Shown piece after piece: positions 8,287-16,354 of a stretch of DNA of 42,627 nt. Numbering within the stretch: position 1 is the stretch's first letter; each line of letters starts with the position of its first letter. Both the position numbers and the translations under genes were made by a program. The notes beneath the pieces were generated by a model. It was not told where the DNA came from, did no database searches, and was given only the letters and a program-made list of their open reading frames with translations. Location: assembly GCF_018598225.1 (NCBI RefSeq), contig NZ_JAHESF010000051.1, positions 1 to 42,627 of the forward strand, read 5' to 3'. The stretch comes from Chryseosolibacter histidinae (GTDB taxonomy: Bacteria > Bacteroidota > Bacteroidia > Cytophagales > Cyclobacteriaceae).

Positions 8287-8947
8287 GTTCAAGGTCTAAA
8301 AGTTTTTCTTCGATTGTTTTGATCTTGATCCGCAGCGACGCGATCCAGTATCCTACGATAAACCAGCCAGCGGTGGCGGGGTAAAGCACCAGCCGCATTC
8401 TGCTGTCGAGGTCATACATGTTGAAGCCGGGATTTCCGCCGCTGCCCGGGTGCATGGAGCTGGTCATGCGGGGAATGATGAAGATGAGCGGCACCATGGC
8501 GGCGAACGCAAAGATGTTATACACGGCGCTGAGCCTGGCTTTCTGCTCATGGTTCTCAACAGAGCCACGCAGCACGAAATAAGCGAGGTACACCAGGCAG
8601 GCAATGGCGGCACCGTTCTGCTTGGGATCTCCATGCCAGGGCGAGCCCCAGGTGTAATTGGCCCAGATCATTCCGGTTAAAATGCCGAGAATGCCAAACG
8701 CCAGTCCCACATGCGCGAAGGCTTCCGCCCGCACATCATATTCTGCCAGTGGCTTGCGCAGATAAAGAATGGCGTTATATAACGAAAGGCTGAACAGGAA
8801 GCACATACCGAACCACATGGGTACGTGGAAGTAGGTGGCCCGCACGGTTTCGTTTACAATGTTAAGCCTGGGCACATCGAACAGCATGCCCCCGATGTGA
8901 AGATAGAAGAGGAGGCCTATGGCCAGGATTTTTAACCAGGTTTTCAT
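8270..8947 (-). CDS. ccmC: Heme exporter/handling protein CcmC
   Basis: Inner-membrane protein of 225 aa with six predicted helices that loads heme onto CcmE. The two conserved histidines expected to flank heme are seen as FHVPMW (His41) and SMHPG (His166). The WWD segment at residues 100-111 reads WGSPWHGDPKQNG. Trp100, Trp104, Asp107 and Pro108 are kept, but the third aromatic (WVWD in E. coli) is replaced by HGD. This looks like a lineage variant rather than a damaged gene because the rest of the protein is intact. It follows ccmB after 83 bases and overlaps the ccmD-like gene. Confidence 0.93.
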   Translation of the reverse strand: MKTWLKILAIGLLFYLHIGGMLFDVPRLNIVNETVRATYFHVPMWFGMCFLFSLSLYNAILYLRKPLAEYDVRAEAFAHVGLAFGILGILTGMIWANYTWGSPWHGDPKQNGAAIACLVYLAYFVLRGSVENHEQKARLSAVYNIFAFAAMVPLIFIIPRMTSSMHPGSGGNPGFNMYDLDSRMRLVLYPATAGWFIVGYWIASLRIKIKTIEEKLLDLEHETSR

Positions 8948-9030
8948 ACAAAAAAGGGAACGGACGGCGGCGCAGGCAGGTTACTGCCGGTTTGTCATCC
9001 CGTTCAAAAACGACGGGAAGCTGCCGGGTT

Positions 9031-9696
9031 TTAGCTGCGCCAAATATAAGGGAACAAGAGGTACGCAAGGGCTGTGCTTATACAATTTATTGCAAGAAGG
9101 TTGAGCAGTTCATCGTAGCTCGCCGACCGCTCGAGGCCATCGAGAACGTTTTTGGTAACCTTGATGGCCATCAGCAGGATACTGATCACAACCGGGAAGC
9201 TCAGCACCGCCACCAGGATGTTGCTGTTGCCCGCCTTCGATGAGATGGCAGAGATCAGTCCAAGCGAAGAGGAGAAGCCAACGGACGTGAGCACAAGGGT
9301 GAGCACAAACAAAGGCTGATCCTGTACGGGATTATGAATAAAAAGATGAAACAGGAAATAACCCACCAGCGAAAGGATGAGACAGAGCAGGGCGTTATAA
9401 ATGATCTTGGAAAGGATGATGGCTTCGGCAGGGGCCACGCTGTAGTAATAAATAGACAGCCCCCTTTTTTCGCCGATGAAACCTTTGGCCACGCTGTTGA
9501 TCACTGAAAAGAGAATGGTGAGCCAGAAGAGCGCAGACCAGGTAGCCTGTGAGATAGAGGCCTGGCGCAGGCTGAAGGTCAGGTAACAGATAAAGATGAG
9601 GCTTAACAGGTAGAGACCGATGCCCGAGATCACCGACTTGCGCCTTAGCTCGAGCGTGAGCTCCTTGCGGATCAATATCTTGATGGCCTGAAACAA
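9031..9696 (-). CDS. ccmB: Heme ABC transporter permease CcmB
   Basis: Inner-membrane permease subunit (221 aa, about six helices) of the CcmABC complex that releases holo-CcmE using ATP hydrolysis by CcmA. The N-terminus IKILIRKELTLELRRK and the middle segment FIGEKRGLSIYYYSVAP, with IILSKIIYNALL after it, are typical of Bacteroidota CcmB. The only plausible start is a TTG at 9694-9696, two bases after the stop of the upstream Wzz-like gene. Upstream in-frame codons offer no ATG before a stop, so translation is probably coupled. The partner ATPase CcmA, normally encoded just upstream, is absent from the window. Confidence 0.92.
   Translation of the reverse strand: MFQAIKILIRKELTLELRRKSVISGIGLYLLSLIFICYLTFSLRQASISQATWSALFWLTILFSVINSVAKGFIGEKRGLSIYYYSVAPAEAIILSKIIYNALLCLILSLVGYFLFHLFIHNPVQDQPLFVLTLVLTSVGFSSSLGLISAISSKAGNSNILVAVLSFPVVISILLMAIKVTKNVLDGLERSASYDELLNLLAINCISTALAYLLFPYIWRS
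9041..9068 (-). promoter_or_regulatory. Possible promoter for ccmC and downstream genes
   Basis: On the minus strand TATATTTG (9041-9048) matches TAnnTTTG. A TTG (9066-9068) lies 17 bases upstream of it, slightly shorter than the usual 19. It is located within the last codons of ccmB, giving a leader of roughly 85 bases before ccmC. This is pattern match only. Confidence 0.35.
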
Positions 9697-9698
9697 GA

Positions 9699-10727
9699 TT
9701 AGGCGCTGGTTGAATATTTCGCCAGCAGCTTGTCAAATTTCCACGCGCCGATGATGAGGTAGCCCATCAGCCAGGAGATCCAGAATGAAATGAACAGGAC
9801 CTCTGGCAGGCTTGCGCCCTCCGGTTGTTTGAAAGTTGTAAAACCTTCAATTACTTCGAAGTCGGCCTTGATGTAAAGTTTCTTTTCGATGTCAAGGATC
9901 TCGTCGTTTATCAGAATATCTTCTTTAAAAACATCGAGCGGGTTGAAGCCTTTTTCATCCTTCAGCACCAGGCTGTTGCTCCCCCGGTTGGGTTGCCTGG
10001 CAAGCGCCTCGATGTTCTCAAAAAGTAGTCCCTTTAAGCTGTCGAGCTTCTGAGATTCTTTCTTGAGCTTTTGCTTTTTGTTCATCAGGTTGATATGGTT
10101 GATCTCGATCCGGTTCTTGATGTAAGAGCTGTTGGCGAAATAATTGATCAACGCTTTCTCCAGGGGTTTTACAATGTCAGGGTTATAAACATACACGCTG
10201 ATCTCGTAAGCGTTTTTGTTCTCGATGGTGAGTTTGGCCATCACCTTCTGAACCAGATCTCTTTTGTCGGCAGCCAGGTTGTTAAGCTGCTCGCGGAGCA
10301 CTTCCATCTCTACAATATCACGGTCAGATACGAAAGGTTTTGATTCGAATCGCAGAATGTTCGAGGCGGTGCTGGCATCGATGCCCAAAAGCTCCGATAA
10401 GCTTTCACCTCCCGGCTCGGCGCTCAGCTGGTTTAATTTGGCGATATTGCTCTCAACGATCTGGTTATTGAGATAGTCGCAGCTGAGGATCATGGTGGTC
10501 TTGTAGAATTCTTTTTTCAGCAGCAGGGAATAGAACGTGCCCAGCGCAAGACCTATCAGAATGAGAATAAAAAAGAACAGCTTGTTTGAAAAAAACAGAT
10601 TGCGCAGCGAGGCGATCCCGTAGATGATCGCATTCCCGAACCGGTTAAGACCCAGTTGTATCCATCTAAAAAACTGCGCCAGATCAAATTCTTCCGGGTT
10701 TTTCTGCCTGTTTTCGGGATGCTCCAT
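9699..10727 (-). CDS. Wzz-type chain-length determinant-like membrane protein
   Basis: Protein of 342 aa from the ATG at 10727; a TTG nine codons upstream is possible but less likely. It has a cytoplasmic N-terminus, a first membrane helix (about 50-70), a large extracytoplasmic domain rich in coiled-coil-like Lys/Glu/Leu stretches (about 75-300), and a second helix near the end. This two-helix layout is that of Wzz/polysaccharide co-polymerases, which set polysaccharide chain length with Wzy. There is no C-terminal tyrosine kinase domain and no GNVR-like motif that I can see. It diverges from the polysaccharide genes at 10822, fitting a role there. Oddly, its stop is only two bases from the ccmB start, so it heads the cytochrome c maturation operon. 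Confidence 0.75.
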   Translation of the reverse strand: MEHPENRQKNPEEFDLAQFFRWIQLGLNRFGNAIIYGIASLRNLFFSNKLFFFILILIGLALGTFYSLLLKKEFYKTTMILSCDYLNNQIVESNIAKLNQLSAEPGGESLSELLGIDASTASNILRFESKPFVSDRDIVEMEVLREQLNNLAADKRDLVQKVMAKLTIENKNAYEISVYVYNPDIVKPLEKALINYFANSSYIKNRIEINHINLMNKKQKLKKESQKLDSLKGLLFENIEALARQPNRGSNSLVLKDEKGFNPLDVFKEDILINDEILDIEKKLYIKADFEVIEGFTTFKQPEGASLPEVLFISFWISWLMGYLIIGAWKFDKLLAKYSTSA

Positions 10728-10781
10728 TGTTCTTTTTTTTAATGAAAGCCGCAATTTAATATAGATTCTATTTAATATTCA

Positions 10782-10789
10782 TATTTTTG
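10782..10789 (+). promoter_or_regulatory. Candidate promoter (-7 box) of the polysaccharide locus
   Basis: TATTTTTG matches the Bacteroidota -7 consensus TAnnTTTG. It lies in the 94-base AT-rich divergent spacer, 32 bases before the ATG at 10822. The -33 region contains only TTTAA, not TTG, so the match is partial. No equally good box is seen on the minus strand for the Wzz-like gene. Confidence 0.5.
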
Positions 10790-10821
10790 CCGCTCCATTT
10801 TATACAAGTACTGGGTTTATC

Positions 10822-11847
10822 ATGTCTACGTCTGAGAATATTCTGATCACAGGGGCGGCCGGCTTCATTGGTTTTCATCTCATAAAAAAAATCAGCAGCA
10901 AGGGTTACCATGTAATTGGCCTGGATAATCTTAACGACTACTACGATGTTAACCTGAAGAAGTCAAGGCTTAAGATCCTGCAGGAGCTTCCTGATTTTGA
11001 ATTCCACCAGATGGACCTTGCCGACAACAAGGCCCTGAACGATCTTTTTAAGGAAAAGAAAATCAGCCGGGTAGTAAATCTGGCCGCACAGGCCGGTGTA
11101 CGGTACTCGCTGATCAACCCGCATGCCTACCTGCAGAGCAACCTGCACGGGTTCCTCAATATACTGGAGGCTTGCCGCCACAACCAGGTGAAGCACCTCG
11201 TCTACGCATCGTCGAGCTCGGTTTATGGCGCCAATAAAAAAATGCCGTTTTCCGTTCATGACAATGTAGACCATCCCATCTCGCTGTATGCGGCCTCGAA
11301 AAAATCGAACGAGCTCATGGCCCACACGTATTCGGCGTTGTATGGTCTGCCCACAACCGGCCTGCGTTTCTTTACCGTGTATGGTCCTTACGGCAGGCCC
11401 GATATGGCGCTGTTCCTGTTTACCAAAGCAATCCTCGAAGGCAAGCCCATCGATGTATACAATAACGGCAAAATGAAAAGGGACTTCACGTACGTGGAGG
11501 ATATCGTTGAAAGCATCGCCCGCCTGATCCCCAAAGAAGCCAAACCCAATCAACAATGGAGCGGCATGAAGCCCGACCCTGCCACCAGCTTTGCGCCGTA
11601 CAGGGTGTTCAACATCGGCAATAACAGTCCCGTTGAGCTGATGCGTTTTATCGAAGTGGTGGAAGAGACCCTCGGCAAAAAAGCAGTAAAGAACCTGCTG
11701 CCCCTGCAGGAAGGTGACGTTCCTGAAACGTATGCCGATGTGCAGGACCTGATGAATGAGGTGAACTTCAAACCTTCAACACCCATAGAAGTGGGCATTA
11801 AGAATTTCATCGACTGGTATTTGCAATATTATAACATAAAAAAATAA
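10822..11847 (+). CDS. NAD-dependent UDP-uronate 4-epimerase (UDP-glucuronate epimerase-like)
   Basis: Cytosolic extended short-chain dehydrogenase (341 aa). It shows the nucleotide-binding GAAGFIG (11-17), the SSSSVYG segment (about 130-136) and the active-site Tyr156-x3-Lys160 (YAASK). The overall pattern resembles LpsL/Cap1J-type UDP-glucuronate 4-epimerases, which give UDP-galacturonate. Features include [16 protein letters not shown] after the Rossmann start and [14 protein letters not shown]. Because the next gene makes a UDP-HexNAc uronate, the true substrate might be the N-acetylated uronate instead; this is inference. It is the first gene of the long + strand locus and is followed after nine bases by the dehydrogenase. 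Confidence 0.85.
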   Translation: MSTSENILITGAAGFIGFHLIKKISSKGYHVIGLDNLNDYYDVNLKKSRLKILQELPDFEFHQMDLADNKALNDLFKEKKISRVVNLAAQAGVRYSLINPHAYLQSNLHGFLNILEACRHNQVKHLVYASSSSVYGANKKMPFSVHDNVDHPISLYAASKKSNELMAHTYSALYGLPTTGLRFFTVYGPYGRPDMALFLFTKAILEGKPIDVYNNGKMKRDFTYVEDIVESIARLIPKEAKPNQQWSGMKPDPATSFAPYRVFNIGNNSPVELMRFIEVVEETLGKKAVKNLLPLQEGDVPETYADVQDLMNEVNFKPSTPIEVGIKNFIDWYLQYYNIKK

Positions 11848-11856
11848 CGATTAATC

Positions 11857-13107
11857 ATGGAGAAAATAGGCATCATAGGCCTTGGATATGTAGGTCTTCC
11901 CCTCGCTGCAGAACTCGGTAAATTCATGGATGTCATCGGTTTTGATATCAATAAAGAACGCATCGAAGAGCTGAAAAAAGGCCATGACAGAACACGTGAG
12001 GTTGAAGCGCACGAGCTGAAAAGCTCTAAAAACCTCCGCTTTTCTTCGGATATACAGGATATCAAAAGCGCCAACTACTACATCGTTACCGTGCCCACGC
12101 CCGTTGATGAGTACAAAAAACCTGACCTCAGGCCACTGGAAAGCGCCAGCAGGACCGTTGGTAGTGTATTGAAGCGCGGCGACATCGTGATCTATGAATC
12201 AACGGTGTACCCTGGCTGCACAGAAGAAGTGTGTGTGCCGATCCTCGAGAAGACCAGCGGGCTGAAATTCAATGTCGATTTCTTCTGTGGTTATTCTCCT
12301 GAGCGCATCAACCCCGGCGACAAGCTTCACAGGGTAACTACCATTAAAAAAGTAACGAGCGGCAGCACACCGGAAGCTGCTGAAAAAGTTGACCAGCTCT
12401 ATAAAAAAATTGTGCAGGCAGGCACCCATAAAGCATCTTCGATCAAAGTTGCAGAAGCTGCCAAGGTCATCGAGAACTCACAGCGCGATATCAACATCGC
12501 TTTTATCAATGAGCTGGCGCTGATCTTCGACCGCGTGGGCATCGATACCCATGAAGTGCTTGAGGCTGCCGGCACCAAGTGGAACTTCCTTCCCTTCAAA
12601 CCAGGATTGGTGGGTGGTCACTGCATCGGTGTGGACCCTTACTACCTCACCCACAAAGCTGAAAGCCTGGGTTATCACCCCGAGGTGATTTTGTCGGGCC
12701 GCCGCATCAACGATAACATGGGCATTCACATCGCCAACTCGGTGATCAAGCTGATGGCACGCAACGAGCTCCCCATCAACAAAAGCAATATCCTTGTACT
12801 CGGCATAACTTTTAAGGAAAACTGTCCCGACATCAGGAACAGCCGTGTGGTGGACGTGATCCAGGAGCTGAAGAGCTTCGGCACACAGGTAGACGTGTAT
12901 GATCCGCAGGCCGATGCCGAAGAAGTGAAGCATGAATACGGCCTCTCGCTCATCAGCGCACCCAACAAGAAATACGATGCCATTGTGCTGACCGTAAGCC
13001 ACGAGGAATTCGCTGCGATGAACTGGAGCAACATGAAGCACGAAAAAACGGTTGTTTACGATGTAAAAGGATACCTGAAGAAATCTGAAGTAACAGCACG
13101 TTTATAG
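11857..13107 (+). CDS. UDP-N-acetylhexosamine 6-dehydrogenase (TviB/WbpO-like)
   Basis: Nucleotide-sugar dehydrogenase of 416 aa that oxidises C6 of a UDP-HexNAc to the uronic acid in two NAD-dependent steps. It has the N-terminal GLGYVG (8-13), the TVPTPVDEYKKPDL segment, and a central helix. The catalytic Cys256 sits in GGHCIGVDPYYLTHKAE, and the C-terminal UDP-binding domain has FKENCPDIRNSRV. The arrangement YESTVYPGCTEE and GYSPERINPGD is that of the TviB/WbpO group (UDP-GlcNAc or UDP-GalNAc) rather than UDP-glucose dehydrogenase. The product is the likely entry substrate for the Wbp-type 3-dehydrogenase, aminotransferase and acetyltransferase encoded further on. Confidence 0.9.
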   Translation: MEKIGIIGLGYVGLPLAAELGKFMDVIGFDINKERIEELKKGHDRTREVEAHELKSSKNLRFSSDIQDIKSANYYIVTVPTPVDEYKKPDLRPLESASRTVGSVLKRGDIVIYESTVYPGCTEEVCVPILEKTSGLKFNVDFFCGYSPERINPGDKLHRVTTIKKVTSGSTPEAAEKVDQLYKKIVQAGTHKASSIKVAEAAKVIENSQRDINIAFINELALIFDRVGIDTHEVLEAAGTKWNFLPFKPGLVGGHCIGVDPYYLTHKAESLGYHPEVILSGRRINDNMGIHIANSVIKLMARNELPINKSNILVLGITFKENCPDIRNSRVVDVIQELKSFGTQVDVYDPQADAEEVKHEYGLSLISAPNKKYDAIVLTVSHEEFAAMNWSNMKHEKTVVYDVKGYLKKSEVTARL

Positions 13108-13114
13108 CGATACA

Positions 13115-14134
13115 ATGAAGAAAATTCTCGTTACCGGAGGCGCCGGATACATCGGTGCCCACACTGCAGTGGAGTTGATGAACGCAGGTTACGAAACCGT
13201 GCTGATCGACAATTTTTCAAAAAGCAACCGCACGCTGCTGGAGGGCATCGAGAAGATCACTGGCAAGAAGGTGAGCTTTTACGAAGGCGACTGCCTCGAC
13301 GAGGTTTTTTTACAGAACGTATTCAAATCACACGGGCCTTTTTCGTGTGTCATGCACTTTGCAGCCTACAAATCGGTGGGCGAATCAGTACAGGATCCGT
13401 TGGGCTATTACAGGAATAACATCCAGAGCCTGGTAACCCTGCTGCAGGTAATGAAGCAGAACAACGTGAAGGATATTGTTTTCTCTTCATCGTGTACAGT
13501 GTATGGCCAGCCTGACCACATTCCGGTAGACGAGAACACACCTTTCAAACGGGCCGAATCACCTTACGGAGCAACCAAGCAGATGTGCGAGCGTGTGCTG
13601 GAAGACGCTTTTATCACAGGCTTCAAGGTTATATCACTCCGGTATTTTAACCCCATCGGCGCGCACCCCAGTGCATGGATTGGCGAGCTGCCGATCGGTC
13701 CTCCCAATAACCTTGTGCCGTACATTACGCAAACCGCCATCGGCATCCGTGAAAAGCTCACCGTTTTTGGCAGTGACTACAATACCCCTGATGGCACCTG
13801 CATCCGCGACTTCATCCACGTGGTAGACCTGGCGCTGGCACACATCAAGGCCATGGAATACCTGAACAAGGTCAGCGAGCCAACGCATTACCAGACCCTG
13901 AACCTGGGCACGGGACTGGGCGTATCGGTGATGCAGCTGATCAACCAGTTCATTGAAGTGACCAAGGTGAAACTTCCTTATGTAATGGGCCCCAGGCGGC
14001 CGGGAGACGTGGAGAAAGTCTATGCAGATCCCGCCAAAGCAAACCGGCTCATTGAATGGAAAACAAAATATTCCGTTGCTGACGCCCTTCTCCATGCATG
14101 GCAATGGGAGAAAAAGCTGGCTGGCAGGAGTTAA
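13115..14134 (+). CDS. galE: UDP-glucose 4-epimerase GalE
   Basis: Cytosolic extended SDR (339 aa) interconverting UDP-glucose and UDP-galactose, and possibly their N-acetyl forms. It shows GGAGYIG (8-14), SSSCTVYG, the catalytic Tyr151-x3-Lys155 (YGATK), and the GalE-specific NPIGAHPSAWIGE and PDGTCIRDFIHVVDLA stretches. The length agrees with the family. It starts seven bases after the preceding dehydrogenase stop, so the first three genes form one transcription unit. The next gene is separated by about 255 bases with a possible new promoter. Confidence 0.93.
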   Translation: MKKILVTGGAGYIGAHTAVELMNAGYETVLIDNFSKSNRTLLEGIEKITGKKVSFYEGDCLDEVFLQNVFKSHGPFSCVMHFAAYKSVGESVQDPLGYYRNNIQSLVTLLQVMKQNNVKDIVFSSSCTVYGQPDHIPVDENTPFKRAESPYGATKQMCERVLEDAFITGFKVISLRYFNPIGAHPSAWIGELPIGPPNNLVPYITQTAIGIREKLTVFGSDYNTPDGTCIRDFIHVVDLALAHIKAMEYLNKVSEPTHYQTLNLGTGLGVSVMQLINQFIEVTKVKLPYVMGPRRPGDVEKVYADPAKANRLIEWKTKYSVADALLHAWQWEKKLAGRS

Positions 14135-14180
14135 TCAACTTTGTTTTGGCTATACCGACCGCAAAAATCAACTGATTTCG

Positions 14181-14188
14181 TATTTTTG
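14181..14188 (+). promoter_or_regulatory. Candidate promoter (-7 box) with long leader before the aminotransferase
   Basis: TATTTTTG matches TAnnTTTG but has no TTG at the ideal -33 spacing. Transcription from here would leave a leader of about 190 bases before the ATG at 14390. The spacer 14135-14389 has no convincing ORF or recognised riboswitch. It does contain GC-rich CCGG/GCCGG repeats (about 14270-14335) that could fold. Confidence 0.4.
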
Positions 14189-14389
14189 CGGCGTTTTTTA
14201 AACTATTCCAGCCAAGCATTGAAAGTATCTGCTGTTAGTGAGATCCCATCGAAGCTTTTAAAAATATTGCTTTCCGGCGTCGGTATTCCCAAAATATCCG
14301 GCTGCCAGCCTGGCGGGAAACAACCGGCGGGTTACTTCATGCTGCCTTACCACGTATTATCCTAGTTTCCATTAAAAACTACCTATCCA

Positions 14390-15514
14390 ATGAATATTAA
14401 AATGGTTGACCTTTATACGCAGTACGCGCAGATCAAGCCTGAGATAGACAAGGCAATGGAGGCGGTGCTGACGTCGACCGATTTTATATCAGGTAAGGCA
14501 GTGGGTGAATTTGCCGCTGGCCTGGGGGCTTACCTCGGTTCAAATGTGATTCCCTGCGCCAACGGAACCGATGCCCTTCAGATAGCCATGATGGCCCTTG
14601 ACCTGAAACCAGGCGATGAGGTGATCCTGCCCGTGCATACGTATGTGGCCACAGCCGAGGTCATCGCGCTGCTGGGCCTGACGCCGGTTTTTGTTGATGT
14701 GGATGAGCATACTTTCAACATCGATGTGCGCCAGATCACCGCGAAGATCACACCGCGCACGAAGGCCATTGTTCCTGTTCACCTCTACGGACAATGCGCC
14801 GACATGGAACCGCTGATGGAGATCGCCACACGGCATTCACTGTATGTGATCGAAGACACGGCACAGGCATTGGGCGCGGATTATACTTTCAGCAATGGCT
14901 CCAAAAAGAAGGCCGGTACCATCGGTACCATCGGCACCACATCCTTCTTCCCTTCAAAAAACCTGGGCTGTTTTGGCGACGGAGGAGCGATTATCGCCAA
15001 TGATAAGGCCCTGGCAGAGAAGATCCGCATCATCGCCAACCATGGCCAGCGCATCAAATACCATCACGATGTAGTGGGTGTGAACAGCCGCCTGGACACC
15101 CTGCAGGCAGCCGTGCTGAATGTGAAGCTGAAATACCTTACGGAATATACCGCCAAGCGCAATGCCGCGGCAGCATACTATGACGAGCACCTGGGCAAGC
15201 TGAATACGGTGCGCATACCGGTCAGGGCCAAAAACTCAACCCACGTTTTCCATCAGTACACCATCAAAACAGCGGAAGACCAGCGTGACGTTTTGAAAAA
15301 GACACTGGAAGGAATGGGAATCCCAACCATGATCTACTATCCGGTGCCACTGCACCTGCAAAAAGCCTATCTGCGCGATGGGTTTGGTCCCGGCTCTTTC
15401 CCGGTCACGGAAAAGCTCTCCAAAACTGTGATCTCGCTGCCGATTCACACCGAACTAACTACCGGTCAACTTGAGTATATTTGCAACGCTATAAAAAAGA
15501 CCTTAAGCGCATGA
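14390..15514 (+). CDS. DegT/DnrJ/EryC1 sugar aminotransferase (WbpE-like)
   Basis: PLP-dependent aminotransferase of 374 aa acting on a nucleotide-linked keto sugar. The internal-aldimine Lys190 is in [15 protein letters not shown], and Asp156 ([11 protein letters not shown]) should contact the pyridine nitrogen. The Gly-Thr-Asp loop at 59-61 (NGTDALQIA) binds phosphate. Its closest functional match by pattern and context is WbpE, which converts the 3-keto sugar of UDP-GlcNAc uronate to the 3-amino sugar. It overlaps the following acetyltransferase by four bases (ATGA), which strengthens the 3-amino, then N-acetyl order. The matching 3-dehydrogenase (19023) is displaced downstream by a T9SS gene. 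Confidence 0.88.
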   Translation: MNIKMVDLYTQYAQIKPEIDKAMEAVLTSTDFISGKAVGEFAAGLGAYLGSNVIPCANGTDALQIAMMALDLKPGDEVILPVHTYVATAEVIALLGLTPVFVDVDEHTFNIDVRQITAKITPRTKAIVPVHLYGQCADMEPLMEIATRHSLYVIEDTAQALGADYTFSNGSKKKAGTIGTIGTTSFFPSKNLGCFGDGGAIIANDKALAEKIRIIANHGQRIKYHHDVVGVNSRLDTLQAAVLNVKLKYLTEYTAKRNAAAAYYDEHLGKLNTVRIPVRAKNSTHVFHQYTIKTAEDQRDVLKKTLEGMGIPTMIYYPVPLHLQKAYLRDGFGPGSFPVTEKLSKTVISLPIHTELTTGQLEYICNAIKKTLSA

Positions 15515-16095
15515 CAGACAAAAGTACGTTTTATGCCCATCCCACCGCTGTTATCGACGAGGGCTGCGAAATAGGGCAAGGAACCAAGATCTGGCATTTT
15601 TCACACATCATGCCCAAATGCATCATCGGCGAAAACTGCAACATCGGTCAGAACGTAGTGATCTCTCCTGACGTGGTGTTGGGAAAAAATGTGAAGGTTC
15701 AGAACAACGTTTCCATTTATACGGGTGTCCAATGCGAAGACGACGTGTTTCTTGGTCCATCCATGGTTTTCACAAACGTCTTTAACCCCCGAAGCGCGGT
15801 GAATCGGAAATCGGAATACGCTAAGACCATGGTGAAAAGAGGTGCAACAATAGGAGCTAACGCTACAATCGTTTGCGGGAACAACATTGGAGCATTTGCC
15901 TTTATCGGTGCGGGCGCTGTTGTAACCAAAAATGTGCCCGACTATGCGCTTGTAGTGGGCAATCCGGCACGACAAACCGGCTGGATGAGTGAATATGGTC
16001 ACAAACTGATCTTTGACAACAACGGCATTGCTGTGTGTCCGGAGAGTAAGGAGCAATATAAACTTGCGAACGGAAGGGTTTCTAAAATCTCCTGA
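15511..16095 (+). CDS. Nucleotide-sugar N-acetyltransferase, left-handed beta-helix (WbpD-like)
   Basis: Hexapeptide-repeat acyltransferase of 194 aa, active as a trimer with acetyl-CoA. It starts at the ATG that overlaps the aminotransferase stop; a TTG ten codons upstream lies inside that gene and is unlikely. Imperfect [LIV]-G-x4 turns run from about residue 12 ([16 protein letters not shown]) to 130 ([20 protein letters not shown], then [23 protein letters not shown]). It has the [18 protein letters not shown] and [11 protein letters not shown] signatures of WbpD/WlbB, which acetylate the 3-amino group of UDP-GlcNAc3NA. The predicted product is a UDP-2,3-diacetamido-2,3-dideoxy-hexuronate. 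Confidence 0.88.
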   Translation: MTDKSTFYAHPTAVIDEGCEIGQGTKIWHFSHIMPKCIIGENCNIGQNVVISPDVVLGKNVKVQNNVSIYTGVQCEDDVFLGPSMVFTNVFNPRSAVNRKSEYAKTMVKRGATIGANATIVCGNNIGAFAFIGAGAVVTKNVPDYALVVGNPARQTGWMSEYGHKLIFDNNGIAVCPESKEQYKLANGRVSKIS

Positions 16096-16354
16096 AGGGA
16101 ATATATGTCGGTTTTCCGTGTAAATGAAGCAACCGGGGCCGGCGGTGAGGCTTGGTTGGAAGCTGAAATCCGATGCAGGTTAGGAAATTAACACTGGTGC
16201 ATTAAACCTTACGCGGAAAACCGGTCTAATGGAATACAGACGACCGCAATTTTTGAAGACCTATAGTAGAAGGCAAATGCGCGTACAAGAGAATGAACAT
16301 TGTTATGTTGACAATAAAATTAAAGTATCAAGCAGGGCACCATATTTTATCGCG

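Noticed and set aside
16229-16354. Upstream ATG adding 42 residues to the T9SS kelch protein
   Set aside because: It would place a hydrophilic stretch before the signal peptide; the ATG at 16355 gives a normal signal sequence.
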